Shown: positions 1-7,741, counted from the first letter of the stretch. The stretch is DNA of 11,576 nucleotides from Bacteroidetes bacterium HGW-Bacteroidetes-12 (GCA_002841035.1 PHDR01000049.1:1-11576); one strand, 5' to 3'. A program made the numbers and translations. The notes: generated by a model from the letters alone, not told the origin.

Positions 1-1050
1 ATTCCATTTGGAGAAATTAAAATTGAAACGGAAGCATTAAAAACTCAACTAAAAGCTTACGAATTAGGAGTTACCAGAACATCACTTTTAGCAGTTCACG
101 CCCTAAACCAAGCCATAAATGATGCACAACTTTCAGCTAGTGAATTAATACGTGATGACACAGCACTAGTTAATGCAACAACAGTGGGAGGAATGTGTTT
201 AACAGATGAATTATATTTAGATGCAAATAAGCTATCAAAAGAATCACCTTATGTAGCGTCTTACGATTTTGGTTCGGTAGCTATTTATTTGCAACAGCGT
301 TATAAAATAGGGGGAATTGTAAACACCATAAACACAGCATGTTCTTCTTCTGCAAATGCAATTATGTATGGTGCTCGATTAATTAAAAATGGATACGCCA
401 AAAGAGTTATAGTTGGAGGCACAGATAGTTTAGCAAAATTTACAATAAATGGATTTAATTCATTAATGATTTTATCGCCCGAAATTTGCCAACCATTTGA
501 TGCTAATAGAAAAGGATTGAATTTAGGAGAAGGAGCCGCATTTATTGTGTTGGAAGGAGAAAAATCTTGTAAAGGCAAAAAAATATACGCAGCACTTACT
601 GGTTATGGAAATGCGAATGATGCTTTCCATCCCTCAGCACTTTCAAACGAAGGAGACGGTCCTTTTTTAGCAATGAAACAAGCCCTTGACGTTGCTAGTC
701 TTTCGCCAACTAAAATTGATTTTATAAATGCACATGGAACAGGCACAGAAAACAATGATGAGGTTGAAAGTAGAGCTATACTTCGTCTTTTTGGAGAAAT
801 CCCATCTTTTGCATCAACAAAATCTAATATTGGTCACACACTTGGAGCAAGTGGTGCAATAGAAGCTGTTTATAGTGTGTTGAATATTATGCATCAGGAA
901 ATTTATCCTAGCCTTGGCTTTGAAAATCCAATAGCAACAACTAAATTAATTCCAGCGTTATTCTATTCTAAAAAAGAAATTTTGCACGTACTTTCCAATT
1001 CGTTTGGTTTTGGAGGAAATTGTTCATCACTTTTGTTTTCTAAAGTTTAA
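1..1050 (+). CDS. beta-ketoacyl-ACP synthase, 5' end outside the window
   Basis: This is a condensing enzyme of the KAS I/II (FabB/FabF) fold that extends an acyl-ACP by decarboxylative condensation with malonyl-ACP in the cytoplasm. The frame is open from base 1, so the true start lies upstream. An internal ATG at 184 is too late, because typical KAS sequence precedes it (TRTSLLAVHAL at about 73-105). The complete Cys-His-His triad is visible: Cys in ACSSS (codon 340-342), His in HGTGTE (733-735), and His in KSNIGH (835-837) with its Lys at 820-822. The C-terminal SFGFGGNC motif is present. The next gene starts 3 bp after the stop and encodes a triad-less ketosynthase partner. That pairing is known from aryl-polyene and flexirubin clusters (ApeO/ApeC type), so I infer a role in pigment polyene synthesis rather than housekeeping FabF. 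About 40-50 N-terminal residues are probably missing. The KAS call is firm; the pathway is inferred. Confidence 0.9.
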   Translation: MPFGEIKIETEALKTQLKAYELGVTRTSLLAVHALNQAINDAQLSASELIRDDTALVNATTVGGMCLTDELYLDANKLSKESPYVASYDFGSVAIYLQQRYKIGGIVNTINTACSSSANAIMYGARLIKNGYAKRVIVGGTDSLAKFTINGFNSLMILSPEICQPFDANRKGLNLGEGAAFIVLEGEKSCKGKKIYAALTGYGNANDAFHPSALSNEGDGPFLAMKQALDVASLSPTKIDFINAHGTGTENNDEVESRAILRLFGEIPSFASTKSNIGHTLGASGAIEAVYSVLNIMHQEIYPSLGFENPIATTKLIPALFYSKKEILHVLSNSFGFGGNCSSLLFSKV

Positions 1051-1053
1051 GTT

Positions 1054-2088
1054 ATGTTATACATTCATTTTACCTCCTGTATTTCTGCCCAACATACTTT
1101 TAATGATGTAAATCTAGAGTTAGTAAATCCAATAATAGAAAATAAATTATTTGCTGTTGAACCAAGTAACAATGAAATTCCAAATACTGTGCTAAGAAGA
1201 ATGGGAAAAGCGGTTAGAATGGGAATAAATTCAGCCTTACCAATAATTAAAAATCAATCCGAACTTAAGGGGATAGTTATTGGAACAGCCAATGGAGGAA
1301 TGGAAGATTGTATTAAATTTCTAAATCAAATAATTGATTATGATGAAGGAACATTAACACCAACAAATTTTGTACAAAGCACAGCAAACAATATTGCAGC
1401 ACAAGTAGGCTTGTTCACATCTAATAAAAATTATAACATCACACACGTTCATAGAGGATTGGCTTTTGAAAATGCAGTTATTGATGTTATGATGCTTACA
1501 AAGGAACATCCTGAATCTACATTTTTACTTGGTGGGGTTGATGAAATTTCTACCTATAATTACACCATATCGTTTTTAGATGGACTTTACAAAAGTGAAG
1601 TTGTTACAACAGAAACATTTTATGATTTAGATACTCCAGGTTCATTAGCGGGAGAAGGTTCGGCTATGTTTGTTGTTAATTCGCAAGCAGAAAACGCATT
1701 AGGTAAACTAATAGCAATTCAAACCATACATTCGTTAGACGAGAAATTAATTGAATCTAAATTAATTGATTTTTTAAATTCAAACCTCGTTGAAAATCAA
1801 AAATTAGATTTGTTTTTATCGGCAGAAAATGGCGATTGTAGGTTAAAAAAACAAATAGAGTTGTGCGAAAAAATAGCCGATACAACAACCATTCGATACA
1901 AACATTTAACAGGAGAGTTTCCAACTGCTTCAGCACTTTCATTATGGTTTGCTTGTAATTTTATTGAAAATCAAAAAGTGCCTAATAATATGATAAAATC
2001 TGGTTCAATACCAACTGAAATAAATACCATTTTAATTTATAATAACTACAATGGTAATCAACATAGTTTTATGTTGGTAAGCCGATAA
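1054..2088 (+). CDS. ketosynthase-fold partner without catalytic residues (chain-length-factor-like)
   Basis: This 344-residue protein has the thiolase/ketosynthase fold, including a conserved GEGSAMFVV strand at residues 200-208. Its triad is lost. The nucleophile region reads NITHVHRGLAFENA (128-141) with no Cys. The HGTGT region is replaced by SAENGDC (256-262). The KxxxGH region reads KHLTGEFPTAS (283-293), so Glu replaces the second His. It therefore cannot condense on its own. Non-catalytic subunits of this kind pair with an active KS in type II PKS and aryl-polyene systems (ApeC with ApeO) and help set chain length. The start at 1054 lies 3 bp after the preceding stop, so the two subunits are probably translationally coupled. 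The C-terminus ends 11 bp from a convergent methyltransferase gene. The most likely role is the partner of the upstream KAS; this is inferred from context and residue loss. Confidence 0.8.
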   Translation: MLYIHFTSCISAQHTFNDVNLELVNPIIENKLFAVEPSNNEIPNTVLRRMGKAVRMGINSALPIIKNQSELKGIVIGTANGGMEDCIKFLNQIIDYDEGTLTPTNFVQSTANNIAAQVGLFTSNKNYNITHVHRGLAFENAVIDVMMLTKEHPESTFLLGGVDEISTYNYTISFLDGLYKSEVVTTETFYDLDTPGSLAGEGSAMFVVNSQAENALGKLIAIQTIHSLDEKLIESKLIDFLNSNLVENQKLDLFLSAENGDCRLKKQIELCEKIADTTTIRYKHLTGEFPTASALSLWFACNFIENQKVPNNMIKSGSIPTEINTILIYNNYNGNQHSFMLVSR

Positions 2089-2099
2089 AACAGTTGTTA

Positions 2100-3164
2100 T
2101 TATTTCTTGCAAACCAATAAAGAGCTACTAACTCCAATACCATCAATTTCTTCAATAGAATTAAAACCTGCTTTTCTAACTAATTTTTTAAACAAATCGG
2201 AATGATACATCTGGCTATTTCCATTGGCTATGTTGGTGAAATATAACGATGTCATTTGAAGGCAAAAAGCAGACACTTCAAATTTTTGTCTATCCCAAAA
2301 ATGCTCTAAAATAATTACCTCACCGTTTTCATTCAAGGCTTCAAAGCATCTTTTTAAGATGGAAACAATTTCATCTTCAGAAAAGCAATCTAAAAACTGA
2401 CTCATCCAAATAACGTCATATCCTTTGGGTAGTTTGTTGGCTTCGTCTAAAACATTCATTTCATAAAAAGAAACCCGTTCGGCATTTTTGTCTTTTTTGA
2501 TGTTTTCTTGAGCCATTTTTAATTGACCAGGAAGATCAACCAAACCCATGTGAACGGTTTCAGAATAATTTATGCATTTCAATGCCCATTTACCAGTGTT
2601 TCCTCCAATATCTAAAATTCGTTTTGGATTGCTTTTAAAAACATGTTTAAAAACAGCATCAAATGAGTAATCAGAATAGTAGTGGTCAAATTTAAACCAA
2701 CTTTCTTTTTGCTTTTCATTTAGAGAAGAAAGCCCTTCATAAATAGTATCCCATTTGCCCAATTCTTTTAATCCAGTTGGTTTTCCTGTTAAAATTGAGT
2801 TTTCAAGATCAAACATACCTTGATAACAAATGTCGTGAACAAAGTCCATGTTGGCTGTAGTCATATCATCATTCATGATGTAAAATCCAGCTAATGTTAG
2901 CTTGTATTTGTCCTCATTTAACGTAATTAATTGTATGCCTAAACCAGCTTCAACCAACACCCGAACGCCATAAGTAGAAAGGTTAGTTTTTTCAACTATT
3001 TTTTCAAACGAAATGCCATCTCTCCCCTCAGTTTTAATGATGGATAAAATCCCTAAGTTACGAAGTGTTCTTGCAGCTTGAAATACAATTGGAGCAAATG
3101 CTATTTGTTGTGCATATATTTTTGCTTCTAAAGCATTTTTATCATTTACTTTGAAATAATCCAT
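2100..3164 (-). CDS. SAM-dependent methyltransferase, O-methyltransferase family 2-like
   Basis: The 354-residue protein has an N-terminal winged-helix/dimerisation part (about 10-100) and a class I Rossmann methyltransferase domain (about 165-354). Motif I is LDIGGNTG (184-191), followed by the acidic SAM-ribose site VDLP (209-212) and MNVLDE (236-241). The layout is that of plant-type O-methyltransferases. However, the usual LHDWSDE segment, which carries the catalytic His base, reads FLDCFSEDE (257-265), with no His at that position. The enzyme may therefore methylate a different atom or use another base. It converges on the ketosynthase pair with 11 bp between stop codons. Methyltransferases are common in flexirubin clusters, where head-group or polyene methylation varies between strains, so a tailoring role in the pigment is plausible but unproven. 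It has its own promoter at 3191-3221. Confidence 0.8.
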   Translation of the reverse strand: MDYFKVNDKNALEAKIYAQQIAFAPIVFQAARTLRNLGILSIIKTEGRDGISFEKIVEKTNLSTYGVRVLVEAGLGIQLITLNEDKYKLTLAGFYIMNDDMTTANMDFVHDICYQGMFDLENSILTGKPTGLKELGKWDTIYEGLSSLNEKQKESWFKFDHYYSDYSFDAVFKHVFKSNPKRILDIGGNTGKWALKCINYSETVHMGLVDLPGQLKMAQENIKKDKNAERVSFYEMNVLDEANKLPKGYDVIWMSQFLDCFSEDEIVSILKRCFEALNENGEVIILEHFWDRQKFEVSAFCLQMTSLYFTNIANGNSQMYHSDLFKKLVRKAGFNSIEEIDGIGVSSSLLVCKK

Positions 3165-3190
3165 CTGTTAAGTTTAATATTAAAAAACAC

Positions 3191-3221
3191 CAAAGATATA
3201 GTTAAATATTAAAACAGCAAA
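3191..3221 (-). promoter_or_regulatory. Bacteroidota-type promoter for the methyltransferase gene
   Basis: On the minus strand, TATCTTTG (3198-3191) matches the Bacteroidota -7 consensus TAnnTTTG exactly. A TTTG at 3221-3218 supplies the -33 element, with 19 nt between the two. Transcription would start near 3184-3186, leaving a leader of about 20 nt before the ATG at 3164. The -33 element is the foot of the upstream terminator hairpin. Confidence 0.65.
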
Positions 3222-3246
3222 TCCAAATGAATTTCATTTGGATTTG
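3218..3246 (-). terminator. strong hairpin terminator after the secreted-protein gene
   Basis: A perfect 13-bp stem (3218-3230 with 3234-3246) closes on a 3-nt loop. On the minus strand it is followed by GTTTTAATATTT; on the plus strand by a long T-rich run (3247-3260). It lies 51 bp downstream of the stop of the leftward gene 3297-3947 and can work in both directions. It insulates the methyltransferase from upstream transcription. Confidence 0.75.
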
Positions 3247-3296
3247 TTTTTTTGTTTTTTCAACTTAAATTGGAACTAAAAATTATAGGATAAAGT

Positions 3297-3947
3297 TTAA
3301 TTACCATTATTTTTTTTCCATTGTTTGTAATAAGTTTTTTCAACTTGAACCATTGCATTAAATATTGTTTTAGCCCAATAATTTCTCATTCCAATTCCTC
3401 CAGCTTTACCAATAATTTTTTCTTTTATCAAAACTTTTTTTGTTTTAATATCAAAAATAGTAACATAAACAGTTCCTTGTTGTTGTCCTTTGTTAAAAGA
3501 TTCTACAATAAAAACAACGCCAATTCCTTGTTTTTTTTCTCCAACAGCATAACCGTTAATGATGGAGTTAATGGTTTTGTCAGCATCATCAAACTTATAA
3601 TCATTGTATGACATAATTTTGTCATCATCAATTTTAGAATTTGTTTTTTCAACAATACTTAAATCATTAACAACAGAGGTTTTTTTGAATGTTCGTTTTA
3701 AATCATATTTAGCTGATTCATTCACAATTAGCATATTCCACCCAGGAATGTATTTGGTTTTCAACTCATGCCCAGTAACTGGGGCAGCACCAGCACCTTG
3801 GTCAAAGGCACCAACAAATTTTGCTTTAGAAAAATCAAGTCCGTACCAAACTATTTCATCTCCCGAGAGGAAGTCTTGAGCAGTATGTTGAGCAATTAAT
3901 AGAGAGTTAATGTAAATAAAAGCGAATAAAAAGATTGTTTTTTTCAT
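3297..3947 (-). CDS. secreted protein of unknown function, 216 aa
   Basis: I do not recognise this family. The N-terminus (MKKTIFLFAFIYINSLLIAQ) is a Sec signal peptide: two Lys, a hydrophobic core of about 15 residues, and likely cleavage after Ala19 or Gln20. There is no Cys at the cleavage point, so it is not a lipoprotein. The mature part (about 196 residues) is Lys/Asp-rich. It begins with LSGDEIVWYGLDFSKAKFVG, then alternates predicted strands such as GIGVVFIVESF and GTVYVTIFDIKTKKVLI, and has no Cys and no transmembrane helix. It is probably periplasmic or outer-membrane associated and beta-rich. The tRNA-Leu gene ends 47 bp upstream and only a weak -7-like element (TACTTTG at 3980-3974) lies between them. 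Read-through from the tRNA promoter is therefore possible. A terminator follows at 3218-3246. Confidence 0.75.
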   Translation of the reverse strand: MKKTIFLFAFIYINSLLIAQHTAQDFLSGDEIVWYGLDFSKAKFVGAFDQGAGAAPVTGHELKTKYIPGWNMLIVNESAKYDLKRTFKKTSVVNDLSIVEKTNSKIDDDKIMSYNDYKFDDADKTINSIINGYAVGEKKQGIGVVFIVESFNKGQQQGTVYVTIFDIKTKKVLIKEKIIGKAGGIGMRNYWAKTIFNAMVQVEKTYYKQWKKNNGN

Positions 3948-3994
3948 AATAAAAAAGTGTTGAAATTAAACGACAAAGTAAATTTAAAAGTTAG

Positions 3995-4076
3995 TACCTG
4001 AGATGGGACTCGAACCCACACGTCTTACGACACACGCACCTCAAGCGTGCCTGTATACCAATTTCAGCACTCAGGT
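3995..4076 (-). tRNA. tRNA-Leu, anticodon GAG
   Basis: The minus strand folds into a full 82-nt cloverleaf. The acceptor ACCTGAG pairs perfectly with CTCAGGT, and the discriminator is A (3995). The D stem is CTG/CAG. The anticodon stem CACGC/GCGTG carries the loop TTGAGGT, giving anticodon GAG (4042-4040), which reads CUC and CUU leucine codons. A long variable arm, typical of tRNA-Leu, precedes a T arm with TTCGAGT in the loop. The 3' CCA is not encoded and must be added afterwards. A possible degenerate -7 element, TACTTTTA, lies just upstream (4096-4089). Confidence 0.96.
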
Positions 4077-4370
4077 AAATTAATGGGGTAAAAGTAAAAA
4101 AAATATAGCATAAAAAAAGCCTTTTTTTTATTAGTTGTGTATAGAACTGTTTTGTTACTGCTTGTAGCAAAAAACTATTAAGTAGTCGATACAATTATAG
4201 ATGTTAAGGTGTTAAGATCTTAGCTTATAGCCAATTATTTATTCCGTTATAATCCGTTTACGAAAATCCTCGAAAGTTATAAAACTTTCGGCACTCGTAC
4301 CAAAAGTGTTTACATTTCCAAAAAAAACTATTTGGATGTGGTTTATATATTGCAGTTAGGTAAATATTGC
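4077..4370. other. non-coding interval between tRNA-Leu and the racemase operon
   Basis: I see no convincing gene in these 294 bp. It contains an imperfect 9-bp hairpin (4150-4158 with 4164-4172, one G-U pair on the plus strand) and an 8-bp perfect hairpin (4271-4290). A 13-bp sequence at 4336-4348 recurs inverted at 8384-8396. The interval must hold the tRNA promoter (right of 4076) and the end of the operon transcript. Confidence 0.5.
4271..4290 (-). terminator. weak candidate terminator of the racemase operon
   Basis: An 8-bp perfect stem (4271-4278 with 4283-4290) with a 4-nt loop lies 80 bp past the stop of the last operon gene. On the minus strand it is followed by AGGATTTTCG, a poor U-tract, so intrinsic termination is only possible. 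No better candidate lies in the gap. Confidence 0.3.
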
Positions 4371-5444
4371 CTATACAATTTGCTTAGAAATATATTCAGA
4401 ATTTAATAATCTCAATGCTGCCATATATTTTATTCGAAACGAAATTAAATCGCCAATATGATAGTTTTTTTCAGACTTTTCGATGTCTAACACAATCATA
4501 TCAGAACTTGCTCCAACAATAATTATATTTTTGTCTTCAGGAATAATTAAATTATAATCGGAAACATCTAGTACACCTAAATCTATAATAGCTCTGTGGT
4601 GAGTCTTACCATAATCTTCTGGATTTATTTCAAATTTTTCGCCACTAGGATTTCCTCCCATAGCACCTATGGGGTTTATGGGTTTTTCGGTTATTTCTAT
4701 AATCTCGGCAAACAATTTAAAAACATCGGTTTCCATGCCTTCAAGCGTTTTTCCTGTAATTAAGTTGTTGCCAAAAAAAAGTGTTTCGCCAACTCTAAAG
4801 TGGTTAATTCCAGCAGGCAATTGTTTCATTAATAACATTGGAATTACCACGCTTGTTCCACCTGTAACCCAAGGTATTTTTCTGTTAAATTTTGCTTCAA
4901 TTAACTGTTTGTACAAACTTAATTGTACCATTTTATCTTCCGATGGGTAAACTCCGTGTAAGCAGTTTAGATTGGTGCCTATTCCTGTTACTTTTATGTT
5001 AGGTAATTTAAAAATAGATTCATAAAAACGCATTAAATCCTCACCCATAACTCCTTCTCTCAAATCGCCCAACTCAATCATAATAATGATTTTATGCATT
5101 TTATGTTGACGAACGGCTTCTTCCGAAAGCCATTTTATGGTTTCAAATTCTGTATTAAAACTTGCATCAGCATATTGAACTATTTTTTTTATACTTCTTT
5201 TAGCGGGTGGTTTTATGTAAACAGTATCAATTTTTGGGGCAAGTTGTTTAATTTTTACTAAATTACTTACACGAGCATCGCAAATTTCTTTCGCACCTAA
5301 ACGCAATAGTTCTTTTAAATAAAGTTCGTTGCCACAAAGTAGTTTGCTTACAACAGCCCACTCGATGTTGTTGGTTTTAAAAAGATTATCAAGATATTGA
5401 AAGTTTTTTTTTAGCTTGTCTCTGTATAATTCTATAAATGCCAT
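4371..5444 (-). CDS. PLP-dependent racemase, alanine/ornithine racemase family
   Basis: This fold type III (alanine-racemase-like) enzyme of 357 residues has an N-terminal TIM barrel that binds PLP and a C-terminal beta domain. Lys34 in AVVSKLLCGN is the probable Schiff-base lysine. Other family features are GIGTNLNCLHG (154-164), WVTGGTSVVIP (192-202), HFRVGETLFFG (215-225) and GASSDMIVLD (311-320). These match the ornithine racemase (Orr) type more than classical Alr, and the Alr-type KxNAYGHG and ISYG motifs are absent. It is the last gene of a four-gene leftward operon, starting 7 bp after the stop of an alanine racemase gene. Having two different racemases side by side suggests the second acts on another amino acid, possibly ornithine or another basic residue. 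The substrate is inferred from family only. Confidence 0.83.
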   Translation of the reverse strand: MAFIELYRDKLKKNFQYLDNLFKTNNIEWAVVSKLLCGNELYLKELLRLGAKEICDARVSNLVKIKQLAPKIDTVYIKPPAKRSIKKIVQYADASFNTEFETIKWLSEEAVRQHKMHKIIIMIELGDLREGVMGEDLMRFYESIFKLPNIKVTGIGTNLNCLHGVYPSEDKMVQLSLYKQLIEAKFNRKIPWVTGGTSVVIPMLLMKQLPAGINHFRVGETLFFGNNLITGKTLEGMETDVFKLFAEIIEITEKPINPIGAMGGNPSGEKFEINPEDYGKTHHRAIIDLGVLDVSDYNLIIPEDKNIIIVGASSDMIVLDIEKSEKNYHIGDLISFRIKYMAALRLLNSEYISKQIV

Positions 5445-5451
5445 AATTCAA

Positions 5452-6606
5452 TTATTTTATAATTTTTCTGGGAATATCTTCGGGTAAGCGGGTAAGTAGT
5501 TCGTAGTTCAGTAGGTTACTCATTTCTCCAAAAGATGCAACAGAAATAGTAATTCCATTTTGTTCTCCAATTAAAATAACCTCATCACCTTTATCAATTT
5601 CAGGAACATTGGTAATGTCAATTATCATCATGTTCATATTTACTAAACCAATAACATCGAGTCGATGACCTCTAATTAAAACTTTCCCTTGATTACTTAA
5701 CGAGCGACTAAAACCATGAGCATACCCAACAGGAATGGTCGCAATTTTCATGTCGGTTTCGGTTAAAACTGATGTTCCATAACTGATGTATTCTCCTGCA
5801 GCAACTGATTTTGTTCCCATAACATAACTTTTCCAAGAGATTAATGGTTGCAAAGGGTTGCTATTAATTTTGTTTTTAGTGTAATATTTCATTTGAGATT
5901 CTCTGCTGGGCCAAAAACCATATTGCATTATTCCTACACGAACCAAATCGTTTATAGTTTGAGGATAATTAATAACAGCAGCCGAGCAAGCAGTATGTTT
6001 TTGTAGAAAATTGATGTTGTTGGATTTAAAAAATTTTAAAATTCGATTATAAGTAACAATTTGCTTTTTTACCCTAAAGTAATTGGTAATACTTTCTGCT
6101 CCGGCAAAATGCGTACACAACCCTTTTATTTCCAAATAGTTTTTGTTGTCTTCAATAAAATGAATAACATCTTTTAGTTCATCTACACAAAAACCAGTTC
6201 TGTTCATACCTGTTTCAATTTCTATGTGGACTATGGCTTTTTTCTTTAGTCTTTTAGCAATTTTTACGGCTTTTTGTAATCTTTCTAAATCAAACACAAA
6301 AAATTCTATGTTTAAATTGATAGCCCATTCCAATTCATTTGTAGAATTAGCAACACCCATAATCATTATGGTGCTTTCTCTATTACTTACTTTTTTTAAG
6401 CGATAAGCTTCGTAAGCACTAAACACAGAAAAATGGTTTACACCAACTTCTTCAGCCATTGGAGCAAAAGTTTCTATGCCATGTCCGTAAGCATTTCCTT
6501 TAATTACAGATGAGAAAATACAAGATTCGCCAATAAGCGAACGTATAAATGATAGGTTGTTTTGATATGCGGTTTTACTAATTTCTATTGTTGAGGTAAC
6601 ATTCAT
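5452..6606 (-). CDS. alr: alanine racemase
   Basis: This 384-residue enzyme interconverts L- and D-alanine using PLP; D-Ala feeds peptidoglycan synthesis. The PLP lysine is Lys36 in VIKGNAYGHG (34-43), against the usual VKANAYGHG. The second catalytic base is Tyr276 in EYISYGTS, contributed across the dimer. Also typical are MNRTGF (134-139), the GIMQYG turn (225-230) and PVGYAHGFSR (292-301). The loop that usually reads CMD is NMN here (323-325), a variation at the active-site entrance. The length is normal for a stand-alone Alr. It starts 1 bp before the stop region of the upstream amidohydrolase and is followed 7 bp later by a second racemase. Because it sits with an acetyltransferase and a deacylase rather than with ddl or mur genes, it may be a second, catabolic-type racemase. 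Its substrate could differ from alanine. Confidence 0.88.
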   Translation of the reverse strand: MNVTSTIEISKTAYQNNLSFIRSLIGESCIFSSVIKGNAYGHGIETFAPMAEEVGVNHFSVFSAYEAYRLKKVSNRESTIMIMGVANSTNELEWAINLNIEFFVFDLERLQKAVKIAKRLKKKAIVHIEIETGMNRTGFCVDELKDVIHFIEDNKNYLEIKGLCTHFAGAESITNYFRVKKQIVTYNRILKFFKSNNINFLQKHTACSAAVINYPQTINDLVRVGIMQYGFWPSRESQMKYYTKNKINSNPLQPLISWKSYVMGTKSVAAGEYISYGTSVLTETDMKIATIPVGYAHGFSRSLSNQGKVLIRGHRLDVIGLVNMNMMIIDITNVPEIDKGDEVILIGEQNGITISVASFGEMSNLLNYELLTRLPEDIPRKIIK

Positions 6607-6607
6607 T

Positions 6608-7741
6608 TTAAGTTAATAATTTTTTGGCTACGTTAATAAACATAGCAGTTCCTATTGGAGCAATTTCATCTGGAAAATCATAATCAGGATTATGCAGTCG
6701 GGGAGTATCTTCTCCCGAACCCAATCCGAACATTGCTCCTTTATATATTGTAGTGAAAAGCCCAAAATCTTCTCCCCAAGGGAAAGGTGATGGTTTTTCT
6801 AAGGTATCAAAATTGTTTTCTGTGGCGATTTGTTTAATAATATCAACTATTTCGGCATTGTTTTCATTGGCTTCAAAAGCTTCTGTAAAAGAAATAGTAA
6901 TATTTAATTGTTCTTCTTTAGCAATGTGCTCAGCTAAAGCACTTATTTTATCAGTAAGTTCTTTTGTCTGTACATTACTAAGTGTTCTTATGGTAAAATG
7001 CGTCTCACCATATCCTGCTGAAGTTCCATAAGCCTTACTGCCAATGTGGGTATAAATAGGAGTAATAACCGTGTAATGTTCATCATCTTCAATATTTCTG
7101 GCAAGAGCTAATGATTGTTGTGTTATTTTACTTATTGCTAATGAAGGGTTTGTTCCTTTGTGAGGTTCAGCAGCATGAGATGTTTTTCCTGTAAGTTTAA
7201 TAATAATGCTGGTTACAGAAGGAGTGAAGTTTCCATATTTATAAACTATTTGTCCTTTTTTGTACCCAGGAACATTATGTAAGGCAATAGCATAATCAGG
7301 TTCAATTTGCTTAAAATTAGCATCTGCCAATACTTCTTTAGCACCTTCGCCATTTTCTTCGGCAGGTTGATAAAGCAATACAACCCTTCCTTTTTCAGGT
7401 CGATTGTTACCATAATATTTACCCGCAGCAGCTAATATACTCATGTGTCCATCATGTCCGCACAAATGAGCTTTTCCATCTGTTTTAGAAACGTAATCAA
7501 AGGAATTTATTTCCTGAATAGGTAGTGCATCTAATTCACAACGAAGCATTACCGTTTTTCCAGAAGTTTTTCCGTTAAAAACAAAGGCAACTCCCGTTTT
7601 ACCTAAATGTACAGTTTGGTCGGGATGGAGTTTATCAAAAAAAGCAATAATTCTTTTTTTTGTTTCAAACTCTTCTCCTGAAATTTCAGGGTATTGATGC
7701 AGTTCTTTACGCAAAAGAACAATTTCATTGTCTGTTATCAT
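6608..7741 (-). CDS. M20 family metallo-amidohydrolase (N-acyl-amino-acid hydrolase-like)
   Basis: This 377-residue cytoplasmic zinc (or other divalent metal) hydrolase belongs to the M20D/amidohydrolase group, which includes hippurate hydrolases, N-acyl-aminoacylases, auxin-conjugate hydrolases and N-acetyl-diaminopimelate deacetylase. It starts with the typical LRKELHQYPE (10-19). The metal ligands are visible: Cys94 and His96 in HLCGHDGHM, Glu128/Glu129 in QPAEENGEGA, His155 in LHNVPG and His350 in LHNPDYDFPDE. A dimerisation lid lies at about 175-290. There is no signal peptide. Its ATG overlaps the TGA of the acetyltransferase gene by 4 bp (7738-7741), and the alanine racemase ATG ends 1 bp before its stop codon. 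It probably removes an acyl group from an amino acid that the neighbouring racemases act on; substrate unknown. Confidence 0.87.
   Translation of the reverse strand: MITDNEIVLLRKELHQYPEISGEEFETKKRIIAFFDKLHPDQTVHLGKTGVAFVFNGKTSGKTVMLRCELDALPIQEINSFDYVSKTDGKAHLCGHDGHMSILAAAGKYYGNNRPEKGRVVLLYQPAEENGEGAKEVLADANFKQIEPDYAIALHNVPGYKKGQIVYKYGNFTPSVTSIIIKLTGKTSHAAEPHKGTNPSLAISKITQQSLALARNIEDDEHYTVITPIYTHIGSKAYGTSAGYGETHFTIRTLSNVQTKELTDKISALAEHIAKEEQLNITISFTEAFEANENNAEIVDIIKQIATENNFDTLEKPSPFPWGEDFGLFTTIYKGAMFGLGSGEDTPRLHNPDYDFPDEIAPIGTAMFINVAKKLLT

Noticed and set aside
2089..2099. Shared terminator between the convergent chain-length-factor and methyltransferase genes
   Set aside because: The gap is 11 bp and the only inverted repeat there (AACA/TGTT) is 4 bp with a 2-nt gap; no stable hairpin. 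Termination may occur inside the opposing gene.
3321..3879. Two rightward open frames antisense to the secreted-protein gene
   Set aside because: Their translations are Phe/Asn/Ser-rich products of the complementary strand of a Lys-rich gene; the leftward frame has a signal peptide and normal protein composition.
3974..3980. TACTTTG as a full promoter for the secreted-protein gene
   Set aside because: It lacks one base of the TAnnTTTG spacing, and the -33 position would fall inside the tRNA gene without a TTTG; kept only as a weak possibility in the gene's description.
4112..4130. A7-GCC-T8 stretch as a terminator
   Set aside because: The stem would be A-U pairs only with a 3-nt loop, too weak for an intrinsic terminator, and no gene ends beside it on either strand.
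3991..4194. Leftward open frame of 67 codons
   Set aside because: It covers the complete tRNA-Leu gene, and its C-terminal half is simply the translated tRNA.
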